Of a stretch of 57,473 bases of DNA, positions 21,083 through 31,358 are shown piece after piece. Numbering within the stretch: the stretch's first letter is position 1; each line of letters opens with the position of its first letter. The notes beneath the pieces were generated by a model. The model ran no database searches and was not told the DNA's origin. It worked only from the letters and a program-made list of their open reading frames with translations. A program made the position numbers and the translations under genes. Location of the stretch: contig NZ_KQ969506.1 in the NCBI RefSeq assembly GCF_001578875.1, positions 481,802-539,274 of the forward strand, written 5' to 3'. Origin of the DNA: Streptococcus sp. DD13. Its GTDB lineage: Bacteria > Bacillota > Bacilli > Lactobacillales > Streptococcaceae.

Positions 21083-21104
21083 CTTGCTTATTTTGCTATG
21101 ATGA

Positions 21105-21971
21105 TCAAATCGTTGACACTAAACTTAATTTTTCAAATTCTTCTGGAGAAAGAGGGGAGATTTCCAATTGATTGGCATCTAGTTCGTGGAGCAGCTCTTC
21201 TGACAAAGAGTTCAAAAAGACGAAGTAATCTAGACCCGCAATGGCCTCGTAATCCTCGGGTTTGGATCCGTCTCCTTTAACTTGGACCAGATGGAGCTCC
21301 CAGTGGACTTCTTTTCCCGCCAATTGACCTACGTAGGAAGCGGGTACAAATGGTTCTTTTGGCAAGACGGTTTTCACTCCTTGGGCCAAGCGATAAACAC
21401 CATGAATCCTCTGCTCTTGGTCTTGATAGAAAGTAGCCGTTCCAAAATGAGCATCCGAAAACTGAACACGATCCACCAGGGCTTCAAATTGTTCCAAACC
21501 ATCAGCCTCTAAAAAACTTTCCAGATTTTCTTGACTCAAAAATATGGGATGAAAAATTCCCTGGATCAAGGTAAAACGTACCTTCTTATCTGTCAAATAG
21601 GTTCTGACGCTCTCCTGAAAATAACGGTCAAACGAAAAGTCCTCTAGGCCTGCAACGGGATTTCCTGTGATAGTCGAAAGCGCTTGAATCAGAGCAAATG
21701 CCACTGCCCAATCCTTTCTCGTCAACAAATCTGGAAGCTCGACTTGATAGGCTTTTTGAGAATCTGCATAAGATACTTTAAATAGAAAGCGTGACTTCCC
21801 TACTAGAGCACATTCCATGTATTGAAGACGATCCAGTGGTTCTAGAAAATGAGATGCCTCATACGAATGGGATTCTAGGCCATCTACTAACCCGAGTACC
21901 GCCTTAGCCGTTAGAATTTCCTGTTCCCCTAATACACTAATTTTATTTGGAATAAGGAATCGTTTCACCAT
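21105..21971 (-). CDS. Conserved protein of unknown function, possibly DUF4299
   Basis: A 288-residue acidic, soluble-looking protein with no signal peptide or membrane segment, starting MVKRFLIPNKISVLGEQEIL. It has alternating short beta-like stretches (RIHGVYRLAQGVKTVLP, KEVHWELHLVQVKGDG) and resembles the DUF4299 proteins of streptococci as I remember them; this is uncertain. AAAGGAGAGAGA precedes the ATG. It is monocistronic, with its own promoter and terminator and a cre-like palindrome between promoter and start. Confidence 0.75.
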   Translation of the reverse strand: MVKRFLIPNKISVLGEQEILTAKAVLGLVDGLESHSYEASHFLEPLDRLQYMECALVGKSRFLFKVSYADSQKAYQVELPDLLTRKDWAVAFALIQALSTITGNPVAGLEDFSFDRYFQESVRTYLTDKKVRFTLIQGIFHPIFLSQENLESFLEADGLEQFEALVDRVQFSDAHFGTATFYQDQEQRIHGVYRLAQGVKTVLPKEPFVPASYVGQLAGKEVHWELHLVQVKGDGSKPEDYEAIAGLDYFVFLNSLSEELLHELDANQLEISPLSPEEFEKLSLVSTI

Positions 21972-21985
21972 AGTCTCTCTCCTTT

Positions 21986-22008
21986 GTGTAATCGTTTACA
22001 CTAGTATA
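21986..22008 (-). promoter_or_regulatory. Promoter with a cre-like palindrome downstream
   Basis: A TATACT -10 (22003-22008, minus strand) is followed by the palindrome TGTAATCGTTTACA (21987-22000, as read on plus). It resembles the CcpA cre consensus WTGNNARCGNWWWCAW with a mismatch at the R position. Being just past the -10, it would act as a transcriptional block. Confidence 0.5.
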
Positions 22009-22064
22009 CACCATTTTTCTGAAAAAAACTGAAACAAACTTTAACAATTTCGGTAAAAAGCATA

Positions 22065-22087
22065 GAAAAACAGCCCCAAAGGGCTGC
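22065..22087 (-). terminator. Terminator of trhO
   Basis: CAGCCC/GGGCTG form a stem with a CAAA-type loop and the minus strand continues TTTTTC. It starts about 8 bases after the trhO stop. Confidence 0.8.
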
Positions 22088-22094
22088 TAGATCC

Positions 22095-23081
22095 TTAAAC
22101 TGCTGGTACTGGCTCAAGGTTTTCTCCGATAGCCGCAAGGCGTGCAACCACTTCTTCTTGACTCAAGCCATGTTCTTCCACATAGCGGTTACGTGGGTGC
22201 ACCCGACATTCGTGTGAACAACCACGGAGGTACTTCGCTTCATTTTCCTCTGAAGTCAAGATACGACGGTTACAGTAAGGGTTTCCACAGTTGACATAGC
22301 GTTCGCAAGGCGTCCCATCAAACCAGTCCTTCCCGACAACGATAGGGTCTACATGGTTGATGTCAACGGCAATCCGCTCGTCAAAGACATACATCTTTCC
22401 ATCCCAAAGCTCGCCTTGAACTTCAGGATCCTTACCGTAAGTTGCAATCCCACCGTGCAATTGGCCGACATCCTTGTAGCCTTCACGGACCATCCAACCT
22501 GAGAATTTCTCACAGCGGACACCACCCGTGCAGTAAACCACCACGCGCTTGTCCATAAATTCTTCCTTGTGATCACGGACCCATTGAGGCAACTCACGGA
22601 AGTTGCGAATGTCTGGGCGGATAGCGCCACGGAAGTGACCTAGGTCGTACTCATAGTCATTGCGGGTGTCCAAAACAACGGTATCTTCATCAAGTAAAGC
22701 TTCCTTGAACTCTTTTGGTGACAAGTAAGCCCCTGTTGTTTCAAGTGGGTTGATATCATTATCAAAGTTATTGTCTTCCAAACCAAGGTGGACAATCTCT
22801 TTCTTGTAACGGACAAACATCTTTTTGAAGGCTTGCTTTTCTTCAAGGTCAATCTTGAACCATAGGTCTTCCATACCTGGAAGGCTGTGAACGTAGTCCA
22901 TGTATTTTTGCGTGGTTTCAAAATCACCGGAAACCGTTCCGTTAATGCCTTCATCAGCGACAAGGATCCGACCTTTGAGACCGATAGACTTACAGAAAGC
23001 CAAGTGGTCAGCTGCAAATTGCTCTGCGTTTTCAATCGGTGTGTAGAGGTAATACAGTAAGACACGAATATCTTTTGCCAT
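22095..23081 (-). CDS. trhO: TrhO, tRNA uridine(34) hydroxylase (rhodanese family)
   Basis: A 328-residue YceA-type rhodanese protein. TrhO enzymes hydroxylate U34 of tRNAs using O2, the first step toward 5-methoxyuridine/cmo5U. The rhodanese active loop [18 protein letters not shown] is at about residues 180-197, with an N-terminal ferredoxin-like domain and a Cys-rich C-terminus ([28 protein letters not shown]) typical of the family. AGAGAAG precedes the ATG. Confidence 0.93.
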   Translation of the reverse strand: MAKDIRVLLYYLYTPIENAEQFAADHLAFCKSIGLKGRILVADEGINGTVSGDFETTQKYMDYVHSLPGMEDLWFKIDLEEKQAFKKMFVRYKKEIVHLGLEDNNFDNDINPLETTGAYLSPKEFKEALLDEDTVVLDTRNDYEYDLGHFRGAIRPDIRNFRELPQWVRDHKEEFMDKRVVVYCTGGVRCEKFSGWMVREGYKDVGQLHGGIATYGKDPEVQGELWDGKMYVFDERIAVDINHVDPIVVGKDWFDGTPCERYVNCGNPYCNRRILTSEENEAKYLRGCSHECRVHPRNRYVEEHGLSQEEVVARLAAIGENLEPVPAV

Positions 23082-23303
23082 AAGATTTCTTCTCTTTTCT
23101 AATCTTGAATTTTCAGAATTTTTTCATCTAATACCTCTAGTATACCGGCTTCAGTTAGGGAATGCAATTTATTTGCTTGAAAACCCATTGCTCTACGCTC
23201 CTGATACAGAATAATTAGTTGACCTTCCGCAATCGTTTCATCTCATCAACAGGGCATACACGATTTCTTTTAAGAAGAATTGCCAGGCGCACACGAGCCA
23301 CTC

Positions 23304-24280
23304 CTACGACAAGTCTTTCAAAAATTCTACTACCTGATGATTGTTCATCCTCACGTAATATACGCCTTTTCTGACAAGTTTATCTTCCTTATATTGTGCA
23401 ATCTCCACAGCATAAAGTCCGTTTGGTAGTGGTTTCTTGTTCAAAAATTCCTTTATGAGCGTCTCAAGATCGTTCATATAGGCCTCATCGGGGAGATTAT
23501 TTTGATCATTTGGAACAAGATACTGAAGTTCTAATTTCGGTATAAAAATTTCCTTTTGGAACAGTTCTTGTACATCCATGGGGTACATGCCTTGTAGAGG
23601 CCGTCGTTCTTGTTGATTTTTCTTTAGAATTTGATCATAGTAGGCCATATGGTCGGACTGGTCGTTAAATTCAAAATGAAGGCCTTCAAACTTTAATCCA
23701 GATACTGTCGATTCTTTGATTGCGCTCTCCAATGATTTCAAAAAGTCGCTCGTGCCTGGACTAGCTTCAATCCCCAAATAGGCTAATTCTGGGAAAGCAT
23801 TGTAGATTTTTTGTTTTGTTTGAAATCAACCTCTGCATCTGTCATTCTATCGATTTCTTTTTTCGAAGAACCAGACGTTGGAGTATAGTAGGTAAAACGC
23901 GTCTTAGCATGATAGGGTGTTCCCGCAATATTTTCAGTATAGGTTCCAATGATGGTATAACCTTCCACATCTATAAAATCTTTGTGATAATCTTCCAATT
24001 TAAACTGACCGGTCAGACCGTAGTTTTGATAAGACCGGTGCACAGCTTGCTCGATTTCCGATCGGCTGGCATTCGTAAACACACCCCACATCTGTAACAT
24101 CGCAACAATCGGACCTAAGATGAACAATACAGCAAGTGTGGTCATGAGGGTGAAACAACCTATTCCAATCGGATTCCTTCTCTTAAGAGTCCCTTCAATT
24201 TCTCTCATCCCTTTCTCTTTCTCTTTCCTTAAGTCTTTTAGAATGAGAAAAGTGAGTAGGCCAAATACGATAAAAATCAC
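23304..24280 (-). pseudogene. Membrane-anchored protein of unknown function (frameshifted)
   Basis: Two frames, 23783-24280 and 23304-23777, belong together. The T6 run 23807-23812 lacks one base: with it the sequence continues as FKQNKKIYNAFPELAYLGIE, giving 325 residues. The protein has an N-terminal hydrophobic segment at residues 1-12, a basic stretch, a strong TM at about 40-65 (CFTLMTTLAVLFILGPIVAM), and a long extracytoplasmic domain rich in Tyr, Asp and Lys. Both parts are otherwise intact, and AAGGAGGATG precedes the start. I do not recognise the family. Confidence 0.75.
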
Positions 24281-24610
24281 TTTACATCCTCCTTCGATAT
24301 TGAATTACTGCGACTCGTTGTCTAGATTCCAAGTAGCTAGAATCACATCCCCTGATAAGGGATAGAGAATCTCCATTGTCGTACCGAGATAAACCATATA
24401 ATCCTAAAGTTCGCACGAACCCCTTGCGCGGATAGCTTCTGAATGACCAATATCCACTGAACCTTACAGGATCGATCGATATAAGAGAAGACCCCCTCCT
24501 TGAGAAATCACCCATTTGTAGGGGTCCTTCTACCAACCTATTTGTCTCGATCGTGATCCCTCCCTAAACAGATGATGATCTCGTCTTAGCCCACTATGGC
24601 ATTCAAAATC
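24281..24610 (-). other. Gene-poor leader region with a short possible ORF
   Basis: The 330 bases between two membrane-protein genes hold no convincing gene. A 30-codon frame at 24305-24397 (MEILYPLSGDVILATWNLDN inside it) looks protein-like and ends 24 bases before the next gene, and an 84-residue frame overlaps it in another register. An AGGACCCCT/AGGAGGGGGTC pairing near 24505-24535 could form a loose hairpin. These may be remnants or a leader. Confidence 0.3.
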
Positions 24611-25087
24611 TTAATCTTCTAACCCTGCCTCTATCTTCTCTTGCTTCTTCTGATTGATAAAGGATAAGCATTTTTCCATAAGGTAAGTCAAAAGAACAAA
24701 GATAAGTATTTCCAGTAAAATCTTTATCAGATATTTAGGACTCAGCATGAAGCTTGTCGATTCTCTTCTTCCGAAAATATCTAAGCCCGTCATAAATAGA
24801 GCGAATAACAGACCCGATCCAATACGGCTGAACCAGCCATGCATTTCAAACATATCCCGAATATCAATTCCTAAACTCCATCTTCTTATAAAAGCATAGA
24901 CTCCTATAGCCATCAGTAGAAGACCTTCTGGTAGATAAGCCATTAGCTCCAAATCTAAAACATAAACTTTCACAAGGACCGATACTGCGATAAAGAAGAG
25001 CATCCCTAGGACGATTTCGCTAGCAACCTTCCCATCCAGTAATAACGTCCTTTCATCTTTGACAATAACTTCTTTCTTTTGTTTCAT
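24611..25087 (-). CDS. Small four-TM membrane protein paired with HTH regulator
   Basis: A 158-residue protein with about four hydrophobic segments (ASEIVLGMLFFIAVSVLVKV, LPEGLLLMAIGVYAFI, SGLLFALFMTGLDIF, LLEILIFVLLTYLM) and charged ends. ATG 25087 (MKQKKEVIVKDERT) is chosen because GGGAG lies before it. It follows the HTH gene within about 25 bases. Such HTH plus integral membrane protein pairs are common in Firmicutes; the physiological role is unknown. Confidence 0.8.
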   Translation of the reverse strand: MKQKKEVIVKDERTLLLDGKVASEIVLGMLFFIAVSVLVKVYVLDLELMAYLPEGLLLMAIGVYAFIRRWSLGIDIRDMFEMHGWFSRIGSGLLFALFMTGLDIFGRRESTSFMLSPKYLIKILLEILIFVLLTYLMEKCLSFINQKKQEKIEAGLED

Positions 25088-25111
25088 TTTGGTTCTCCCT
25101 CTTTTAAGCAA

Positions 25112-25306
25112 TTATTCCCAGAATAGTTGATCTAGCGTCTTTTCCAGGGTCTTACAAATGGCAAGGCACAAGCTAAGCGACGGGTTGTATTTCCCAGCCT
25201 CGATCAAACCAATGGTCTGGCGAGTCACCCCGATGGCATCTGCTAGATCCCCTTGCGTCATGTCATGCTCGACCCGGGCCATTTTTAGTTTAAGATTCTT
25301 TGCCAC
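25112..25306 (-). CDS. HTH-type transcriptional regulator, Cro/CI (YozG-like)
   Basis: A 64-residue single-domain regulator: residues 3-60 form an HTH_3 fold with [20 protein letters not shown] as the recognition helix region and [16 protein letters not shown] after it. It is expected to bind DNA as a dimer and may control its own two-gene operon. AAAGGAAAAAG precedes the ATG. Confidence 0.9.
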   Translation of the reverse strand: MAKNLKLKMARVEHDMTQGDLADAIGVTRQTIGLIEAGKYNPSLSLCLAICKTLEKTLDQLFWE

Positions 25307-25336
25307 ATCTTTTTCCTTTCTCTAGTTTATAAGCAT

Positions 25337-25364
25337 ATTGTACACTATATTTTATCTTTTGCAA
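25337..25364 (-). promoter_or_regulatory. Promoter of the HTH/membrane-protein pair
   Basis: TTGCAA and TACAAT are 16 bases apart on the minus strand, in a very A/T-rich stretch about 30 bases before the HTH start. Confidence 0.6.
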
Positions 25365-25472
25365 TATATATATTTCTTTTTGTAAGATATTTTTAAAGAA
25401 AGAATGTTATGTCGAATCGTTTTGAATTCTAAAAGATTATTCTGTCTTTCCACCATCCGGTTATCTGAAAAG

Positions 25473-25510
25473 TCAAAAACACTAGCATAGGCCTCCCTAA
25501 GCTAGTGTTT
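25473..25510 (-). terminator. Terminator after the 55-residue protein gene
   Basis: AAACACTAGC and GCTAGTGTTT pair over 10 bp with a partly palindromic loop; the minus strand continues TTTGAC. It closes the obg-downstream unit. Confidence 0.7.
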
Positions 25511-25588
25511 CATTATTTATTTCTATCCAGTGTAAGTCCACTTAGAGACGATCGTTCAGGTCTTATTTCAAAACGGCTCAACAGCTAC

Positions 25589-25756
25589 TTACTCTGCAAC
25601 GTCTTTTTCTTTTGCGAGACGTTCTCGTTCTAAGCGCAATTTGCGATTAGGGTTCAACGTATTAAAAAGCTCTTCTAACTTCTCAGCATTCCACACATCT
25701 GCTGCTGAGACAAAATTTCCGTTCTTATCCTTAAAAGATATGGGTTTATCTCCCAT
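25589..25756 (-). CDS. Small conserved protein downstream of obg
   Basis: A 55-residue protein (MGDKPISFKDKNGNFVSAAD...) ending in a basic, probably helical tail (NRKLRLERERLAKEKD). The consensus AGGAGG before ATG 25756 decides the start over an in-frame ATG at 25780. It follows obg by 45 bases and is likely cotranscribed. No function is known to me. Confidence 0.75.
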   Translation of the reverse strand: MGDKPISFKDKNGNFVSAADVWNAEKLEELFNTLNPNRKLRLERERLAKEKDVAE

Positions 25757-25801
25757 TCCTACCTCCTGCACCTGTCGCAAATCTTCCAGGTGCCCTTTAT
25801 C

Positions 25802-27118
25802 CTAATCTACAAATTCAAACTCAAAGTTGCCTAGACGGACAATATCGCCATCTTTGGCTCCTCGTTCACGAAGCGCCTCGTCTACTCCCATTCCCCTTAA
25901 TTGACGGGCAAATTTCATCACAGACTCATCCCGCTCCATATTGGTCATGACAAAGAGACGTTCCAATTTCTCGCCAGACAAGACCCAAGCGGCATCATCA
26001 TCACGGTGAATTTCAAAAGGACGTTCTTCCGCATCAAATCCATAGTAAACTTCTTCTTCCTCTTGGAAATCCGCTTCATCATAGAGTAGAAACTCATCCG
26101 TTTTTTCCAAAAGTTCTGCTGTTGCTTCCAGGAGATTTTCCAATCCTTGATGCGCTAAACTCGAAATAGGGAAAATCATAGGCAGGTCATCAAACTCGTC
26201 GTAGCTGGAGGTCAATTTTTTCTTGAATTCTTCTAGATTTTCAGCAGCATCTGGCATGTCCATCTTGTTGGCCACAATGATTTGCGGACGTTCCAAGAGA
26301 CGGAGATTGTATGTCTCCAGTTCTTTATTAATTTGGCAATAGTCTTCATAAGGGTCCCGTCCTTCACTAGCTGACATATCGATGACATGCAAGATCACCC
26401 GCGTCCGCTCAATGTGGCGGAGAAATTGAGTCCCCAATCCGACACCCTGACTGGCTCCTTCTATCAGTCCCGGAAGATCCGCAACAGCAAAGGATTCTCC
26501 AGATTTGGTGCGAACCATCCCAAGATTCGGAACGATCGTTGTAAAATGATAGGCTCCAATTTTTGGTTTTGCTGAAGTAATCACGCTAAGTAGAGTGGAT
26601 TTACCCACAGATGGAAAACCAACCAACCCAACATCAGCTAGAACTTTTAACTCCAATTCCAACTGACGTTCCTCGCCAGGTTCTCCATTTTCGGAGATTT
26701 CTGGTGCAGGATTTTTTGGTGTCGCAAAACGAATATTGCCTCGTCCACCACGGCCCCCACGAGCAACCACAAATTCTTGCCCATTTTCGACCAAATCAGT
26801 GAGAATCTTACCAGTCTCAGCATCCCGAACGGTTGTCCCTTGTGGTACACGGACAACTAGATCTTCTGCACCCCGGCCATGCATCCCCTTAGTCATTCCT
26901 TTTTCACCATCTTTGGCGCGGAACTTCCGGTTGTAGCGAAAATCCATCAGGGTTCGCAATCCCTCGTCGACACGAAAGATGACAGAGCCCCCTTTGCCTC
27001 CATCGCCCCCCCAAGGACCTCCATTGGGGACATATTTTTCTCGGCGGAAGGCAACCATCCCGTCACCACCCTTACCAGCTTTAACGGAAATTTTTGCTGT
27101 ATCTAAAAACATACTCAT
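25802..27118 (-). CDS. obg: Obg/CgtA GTPase
   Basis: A 438-residue essential GTPase that binds the 50S subunit and responds to ppGpp. It has the Gly-rich Obg fold (residues 3-160, [19 protein letters not shown]), a G domain (G1 [13 protein letters not shown]3 DLPGLIEG, G4 NKMD) and a C-terminal OCT domain. ATG 27118 (MSMFLDTAK) is used; AAAAGGT lies upstream. It forms a unit with a DUF4044-like mini gene before it and a 55-residue gene after it. Confidence 0.96.
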   Translation of the reverse strand: MSMFLDTAKISVKAGKGGDGMVAFRREKYVPNGGPWGGDGGKGGSVIFRVDEGLRTLMDFRYNRKFRAKDGEKGMTKGMHGRGAEDLVVRVPQGTTVRDAETGKILTDLVENGQEFVVARGGRGGRGNIRFATPKNPAPEISENGEPGEERQLELELKVLADVGLVGFPSVGKSTLLSVITSAKPKIGAYHFTTIVPNLGMVRTKSGESFAVADLPGLIEGASQGVGLGTQFLRHIERTRVILHVIDMSASEGRDPYEDYCQINKELETYNLRLLERPQIIVANKMDMPDAAENLEEFKKKLTSSYDEFDDLPMIFPISSLAHQGLENLLEATAELLEKTDEFLLYDEADFQEEEEVYYGFDAEERPFEIHRDDDAAWVLSGEKLERLFVMTNMERDESVMKFARQLRGMGVDEALRERGAKDGDIVRLGNFEFEFVD

Positions 27119-27200
27119 TTTTACCTTTTCGACTCCTTCCCATTCATCATATGGTTCGTCCTGCAAAGGAAAAGGAGGGAGTCCTCCTTATCCTATCTTA

Positions 27201-27326
27201 TTACCAGATTGCACTGATCGCTTGTAGCAATAGGCCGGCAATCGTTACTAGGACCATAATGACAATGACAAATAACGTAATTTTTTCAAATGTAGACTTT
27301 TTATGTTTTTCTTCTCCAAAAGCCAT
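27201..27326 (-). CDS. 41-residue single-TM protein, DUF4044-like
   Basis: A 41-residue protein begins MAFGEEKHKKSTFEKI and continues into one TM helix (TLFVIVIMVLVTIAGLLLQA). GAAGGATT lies 6 bases before the ATG. The sequence matches the small DUF4044 membrane proteins found next to obg in streptococci. Its stop is about 80 bases from obg. The role is unknown; the short basic N-terminus would face the cytoplasm. Confidence 0.85.
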   Translation of the reverse strand: MAFGEEKHKKSTFEKITLFVIVIMVLVTIAGLLLQAISAIW

Positions 27327-27397
27327 AGGCTAATCCTTCTTTCTGTATAATCTTTCTTGAATTGTCTTTATTAGTGTACCATGAAAAGCTATGAAAT

Positions 27398-29182
27398 TCA
27401 ATGTTCCTTCTCTTTCGTCAACTTCTGATGAACGGCTTCTGCCACCTTATAAGGGACACCTGCTTCTGCAATTTCTTGGATAGAAGCCTCTTGAAGAGCA
27501 CTCATCGATTTAAAATGCTTGAGCAAGGATTGCTTCCGCTTTGGTCCTAAACCTTGAATATCGTCTAATTTTGACGAGAAGGAATTTTTCGACCGAAGCT
27601 GCCGATGAAATGTGATAGCAAATCGGTGAACTTCATCTTGTATCCGTTGCAACAAAAAGAATTCCTGAGACTGGCGCTCCAAAGGGATAACCTGTAAGGG
27701 CTCTCCAAACAAGAGTTCATGCGTCTGATGTTTCTCATTTTTCTGCAAACCAGCTATGGGAATGGATAGACCTAACTCATCCACAATGACCTGTCTGGCA
27801 CTGCTTACTTGCCCCTGCCCGCCATCAATAACGATTAAGTCTGGCTGGGGTAAGCCTTCTCGTTTCACACGACCATAGCGTCTCCTTAAGATTTCACGCA
27901 TAGAAGCATAATCATCCGGTCCCACAACGGTCTTGATTTTGTATTTTCGATATTCCTTCTTATTGGCTTGTCCATTTTCAAATACAACCATTGCAGCGAC
28001 CGGGCTAGTCCCTTGAATATTCGAGTTATCAAATGCTTCAATCCGACGCGGAGTGGAGATCCCAAGGAGTTTTCCAATATTGTTCACTGCACCCTGGGTT
28101 CTTTGATAATCCTTTTCGACCAAGCTAAATTTTTGTTCCAAACTCACGCGCGCATTTTTGATTGCTAGATTAATCAGCTGTTTCTTTTCCCCCCGTTGAG
28201 GCTGCAAAATTTTGGTGTCTACTAGGTATTCCACTGACTCTTTATCAATATCTTTTGGGATCAATACTTCATTGGGAATGATGTGTTGTTGCTCCCGATA
28301 AAATTGACCAATGAAGGTTAAAAAATCATCCTCTGCCTCATTATAGTAAGGAAATAACTGCACATTCCGTTCAATCAATTTTCCTTGCCGTACAAAGAAA
28401 ACTTGAACACACATCCAACCCCGGTCGACATAATAGCCGAAAACATCGCGATCTTGCAAGTCTTTGGCCATCACCCGTTGCTTGGTTCGTAAGGTTGCGA
28501 TAGACTGAAGAAGATCCCGATATTCTGCAGCCTTTTCAAATTCCATTTCTGTCGCAGCTGTCTGCATTTTACGCTTTAGGTCGTCGATGATTTTGTCGTC
28601 ATGTCCTGTTAAAAACTGGGCCACTTCTTCTGTCATCCTAGCATAGTCCGCTCGACTGGGCATCTGTTCACCATGTGCTAGACACTGGCCCAAATGGTAG
28701 TAGAGACAATATTTATTTTCAGGTAATTTGCACTTTCGGAACGGAAAAAGTCGATTCAATAATTTCAAGGTTTGATTGGCCGCATTAACATCTGGATAGG
28801 GACCAAAATACCGTCCACCATCCTTCTTGACCTGACGTGTAATCAAAAGGCGAGGATGCCGTTCATTGCTAATCTTAATAAAAGGGTAGGACTTATCATC
28901 CTTGAGCATGATATTGTAGCGAGGCTTGTTTTCCTGTATCAGATTGATTTCTAACAGGAGAGCTTCAATGTTGGATTCCGTCACAATAAACTCAAAATCA
29001 TCGATTTCTGCGACTAAAGCTTCTGTCTTGGTATCATGGGAGCCTCGAAAATAGGAACGTACGCGATTTCGAAGATTCTTAGCCTTCCCCACATAAATGA
29101 TTTTCCCAAATTTGTTCTTGTGAATGTAACAACCCGGACTATCCGGTAGCAATTCCAATTTGTGTCTTATCCATGAATTCAT
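27398..29182 (-). CDS. uvrC: Excinuclease ABC subunit C
   Basis: UvrC (594 residues) makes both incisions in nucleotide excision repair. The GIY-YIG domain is at the N-terminus ([18 protein letters not shown]), a UVR motif near 200 ([12 protein letters not shown]), the RNase H-like domain ([22 protein letters not shown]) and terminal HhH motifs ([13 protein letters not shown]). The start is set at ATG 29182, six bases after a TATAAT; the upstream in-frame start at 29224 would lie above the promoter. No Shine-Dalgarno is present. Confidence 0.95.
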   Translation of the reverse strand: MNSWIRHKLELLPDSPGCYIHKNKFGKIIYVGKAKNLRNRVRSYFRGSHDTKTEALVAEIDDFEFIVTESNIEALLLEINLIQENKPRYNIMLKDDKSYPFIKISNERHPRLLITRQVKKDGGRYFGPYPDVNAANQTLKLLNRLFPFRKCKLPENKYCLYYHLGQCLAHGEQMPSRADYARMTEEVAQFLTGHDDKIIDDLKRKMQTAATEMEFEKAAEYRDLLQSIATLRTKQRVMAKDLQDRDVFGYYVDRGWMCVQVFFVRQGKLIERNVQLFPYYNEAEDDFLTFIGQFYREQQHIIPNEVLIPKDIDKESVEYLVDTKILQPQRGEKKQLINLAIKNARVSLEQKFSLVEKDYQRTQGAVNNIGKLLGISTPRRIEAFDNSNIQGTSPVAAMVVFENGQANKKEYRKYKIKTVVGPDDYASMREILRRRYGRVKREGLPQPDLIVIDGGQGQVSSARQVIVDELGLSIPIAGLQKNEKHQTHELLFGEPLQVIPLERQSQEFFLLQRIQDEVHRFAITFHRQLRSKNSFSSKLDDIQGLGPKRKQSLLKHFKSMSALQEASIQEIAEAGVPYKVAEAVHQKLTKEKEH

Positions 29183-29197
29183 ACTGCTATTATACCA
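29183..29197 (-). promoter_or_regulatory. Leaderless extended -10 promoter of uvrC
   Basis: The minus strand reads TGGTATAAT, then AGCAGT, then ATG. The six-base spacer AGCAGT is identical to that of the lysR gene at 8517-8522. Confidence 0.7.
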
Positions 29198-29291
29198 CGT
29201 TTCCCTCTTTTTCCCTTTTTCCAATCTAGCTTGGTCTCATCACTCTTTTCCTTCCTAAGAAGCAAGAAGAGTCAGCCCATAAGCGATAAGA

Positions 29292-29335
29292 TAAAAAAGC
29301 CAAGACAGCCTAGCGTATGCGCGTGCTTTCTTGGC
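29292..29335 (-). terminator. Terminator of the zinc-ribbon operon
   Basis: GCCAAG and CTTGGC close a long hairpin with partly paired interior, followed on the minus strand by TTTTTTAT. It is just after the stop at 29351. Confidence 0.7.
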
Positions 29336-29350
29336 ATGAATAAAATGAAA

Positions 29351-31122
29351 CTAGTTCGTGACGAGGTTCGTAATCACAAAACTATTTCCTGTTTTTTTAA
29401 GGGTATAGACCTTATCTCGTTTATTGACATTTTCTTTGATACTTGATTTGGTATAAGTTACACGGAACTCTTCGTGTGTCTTAACAGTAATCGTATCCCC
29501 ATCTTCAGAAATTTCTTGAACGGTCAACTCAATCGGCGTATAGTAATCGATGTATTTATCTTTTACTTCCTGCGTCGTCCATTTTTTCATTTCTTCAAAT
29601 AAACTATCGTTATCATAGTATTTGCTATAGTTAGCCGTGCGATTTTTAACCCCTTCAAAGACGGCATCTCGATAGTCTTGAAGAAAGTCCGTCACATCTG
29701 ATTTGAGTTTTTCCTTGGCTTTTGCTTTTTCCTTTTTTCTTCCTCCTGCTTCTTCAAGTCCGCAAGCGCTTTGTCTAATTTCGTCTGCGCATCACTGGTT
29801 AAGGACAAATCGGCCTCTAACACGTTCGATTGACTTGATGCAGTCAGTGTTTTCTTTTCCGTTGTAAGCTCCTGCCCGGCGACAGTAAAGGTTGCATAGA
29901 CTTCTAATTTTTGATCATTAATGACTGGGATTCTCGTATTTAAGGCATTCCCAATCTGCACATCATTGGCATAGAGCTTCACATTTGATAGGGCTGGAAT
30001 ACCAGATGGAAGCGTAACCCGCAATGTTTTTTCACTGGTCTCAACAACTAAATCAAGCTGATTATTTTTTACTTCACTCAACTGAAGGATGAGCTCCGTC
30101 TGAAAGTCTCCAACATTGGTCGTGGCTTTTACAGGAAACTTTTGACTAGCAAAATGATAACGCCCTAGTTCAGCTGATTCTGCCTTCTTGAAGTCTTTTC
30201 CAGCTACTGTTACACCCGACAAATTGGTTTGGACAGTTACCTTGATCGGATGAGAAGTGATCTTGTATTGATCAAAAAAGACAAATATCTTTTGATCTTT
30301 CTCGACACTTAACAACTGATTCCCATTCTTATCCGAAACAGGTGTATCCGTTCGGGCACTATCTTCTAAAGCAGTCTGCAGTTGGATATTTTGCTCCTCT
30401 AGATAAGTCACAAAACTCTCTGCCTCAGTATCTGTCCACTCATCTTTAGAGGTTGATAAGAGCTTGGCAACTTGGCTATAATTTTTTTCCGATACAGCCT
30501 TCGTAAACTGATCGATCGCTACCTGCTTTCCTGAAATCGAAGAAATATAAAAATATCCAAACACAAGACCAAGTAAAAGAAGCAAAGAGGACAGTAGAAA
30601 GACAATGCGTTTCTTTCGTGACTTCCCACTCTTAGAACTTCCTTTTACTTTCGGGCTTGAATCTTTGGCGACCGCCGCTGAGTATTCCGGTTCCACAGAA
30701 GGGTGATCATCAGATGTTGGTAACACCCCAGCCTCAAATGGGCTGCTACCTGACTCTGCTAAGAGAGTCCGAGGATCCGGAAATCCATCATCAATCAATT
30801 CGTCTGGATACTGTCCTGCCTCGACTGTAGTATGTCTTGTCCAGTCCTCTTGTTCAAAAGCCAAACCTTGATTTTCTGATAGCTGAGGCGCATCGGGAGC
30901 CGGCTGGGTACTTGTCTCAGACACTGACTCGATCGTCCCTTCTGAAGGTAAGGGTGAAGATCCTGCCTCTCTCGGAATGGTTGAGTCAGGCATTCCTTGT
31001 TTAGACAGATAACTTTCCTCTACTGGTTTATCTTCATCTTTCGTACGCAAGAAACTACCACAATTCGTACAAAATTTCTGACCATGGTCGTTTTTCTTCC
31101 CACAATTCGTACAAAAATTCAT
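29351..31122 (-). pseudogene. TcaA/YvbJ-like zinc-ribbon membrane protein (frameshifted)
   Basis: The N-terminal zinc ribbon CTNCGKKNDHGQKFCTNCG is at residues 4-22. An acidic Ser/Pro-rich linker follows, then one TM at about 172-194 after SGKSRKKR, then extracytoplasmic repeats and a C-terminal NTF2-like domain (EGVKNRTANYSKYYDNDS). This is the plan of TcaA/YvbJ proteins, linked in other Firmicutes to cell-wall and antibiotic responses. The frame breaks in the T6 run 29732-29737; one added base reads EEEKKEKAKAKEKLKSDVTD and gives 590 residues. As given, the protein ends at 476 and the NTF2-like part is separate. Confidence 0.85.
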
Positions 31123-31349
31123 CGTTCCCCCTCTTTCTTGACCTGAGTGATCTGAATCTGACTAGCTGGTGCGCCACATCTTCCACAAAAATTTTGTCCA
31201 CTGACTGCACTTTGGCAATGATAACAGTGAGAAATCGGCTTTTGGACTACTCTTGAAGTATGCGGTAAATCCAGCGCTGACTGACAAGATGAACAGAATA
31301 AATCCCGCTCATCATTCATCGCTTCACATTTTGAACAGATTTTTCTCAT
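31119..31349 (-). CDS. Double zinc-ribbon small protein
   Basis: A 76-residue cytosolic-looking protein with two zinc ribbons: CSKCEAMNDERDLFCSSC (residues 5-22) and CYHCQSAVSGQNFCGRC (about 42-58). It overlaps the TcaA-like gene by 4 bases and is 9 bases from the gene before it, so all three are coupled. GGAGAG precedes its ATG. It has no other domain; a partner or assembly role for the membrane protein is an inference from context. Confidence 0.8.
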   Translation of the reverse strand: MRKICSKCEAMNDERDLFCSSCQSALDLPHTSRVVQKPISHCYHCQSAVSGQNFCGRCGAPASQIQITQVKKEGER

Positions 31350-31358
31350 CTCTCTCTC

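Noticed and set aside
20675..21104. T-box or other riboswitch ahead of brnQ
   Set aside because: The brnQ leader is only about 30 bases from its likely promoter and contains no T-box or specifier-loop features.
23200..23303. Short frame ending VCPVDEMKRLRKVN after the 23.3 kb gene
   Set aside because: Only about 28-40 codons, GTG start without a clear site, and it could be chance.
24282..24536. 84-residue open frame between two membrane protein genes
   Set aside because: Arg/Ser-rich, no ribosome binding site, and another register of the same bases looks more protein-like. Kept only as an uncertain leader region.
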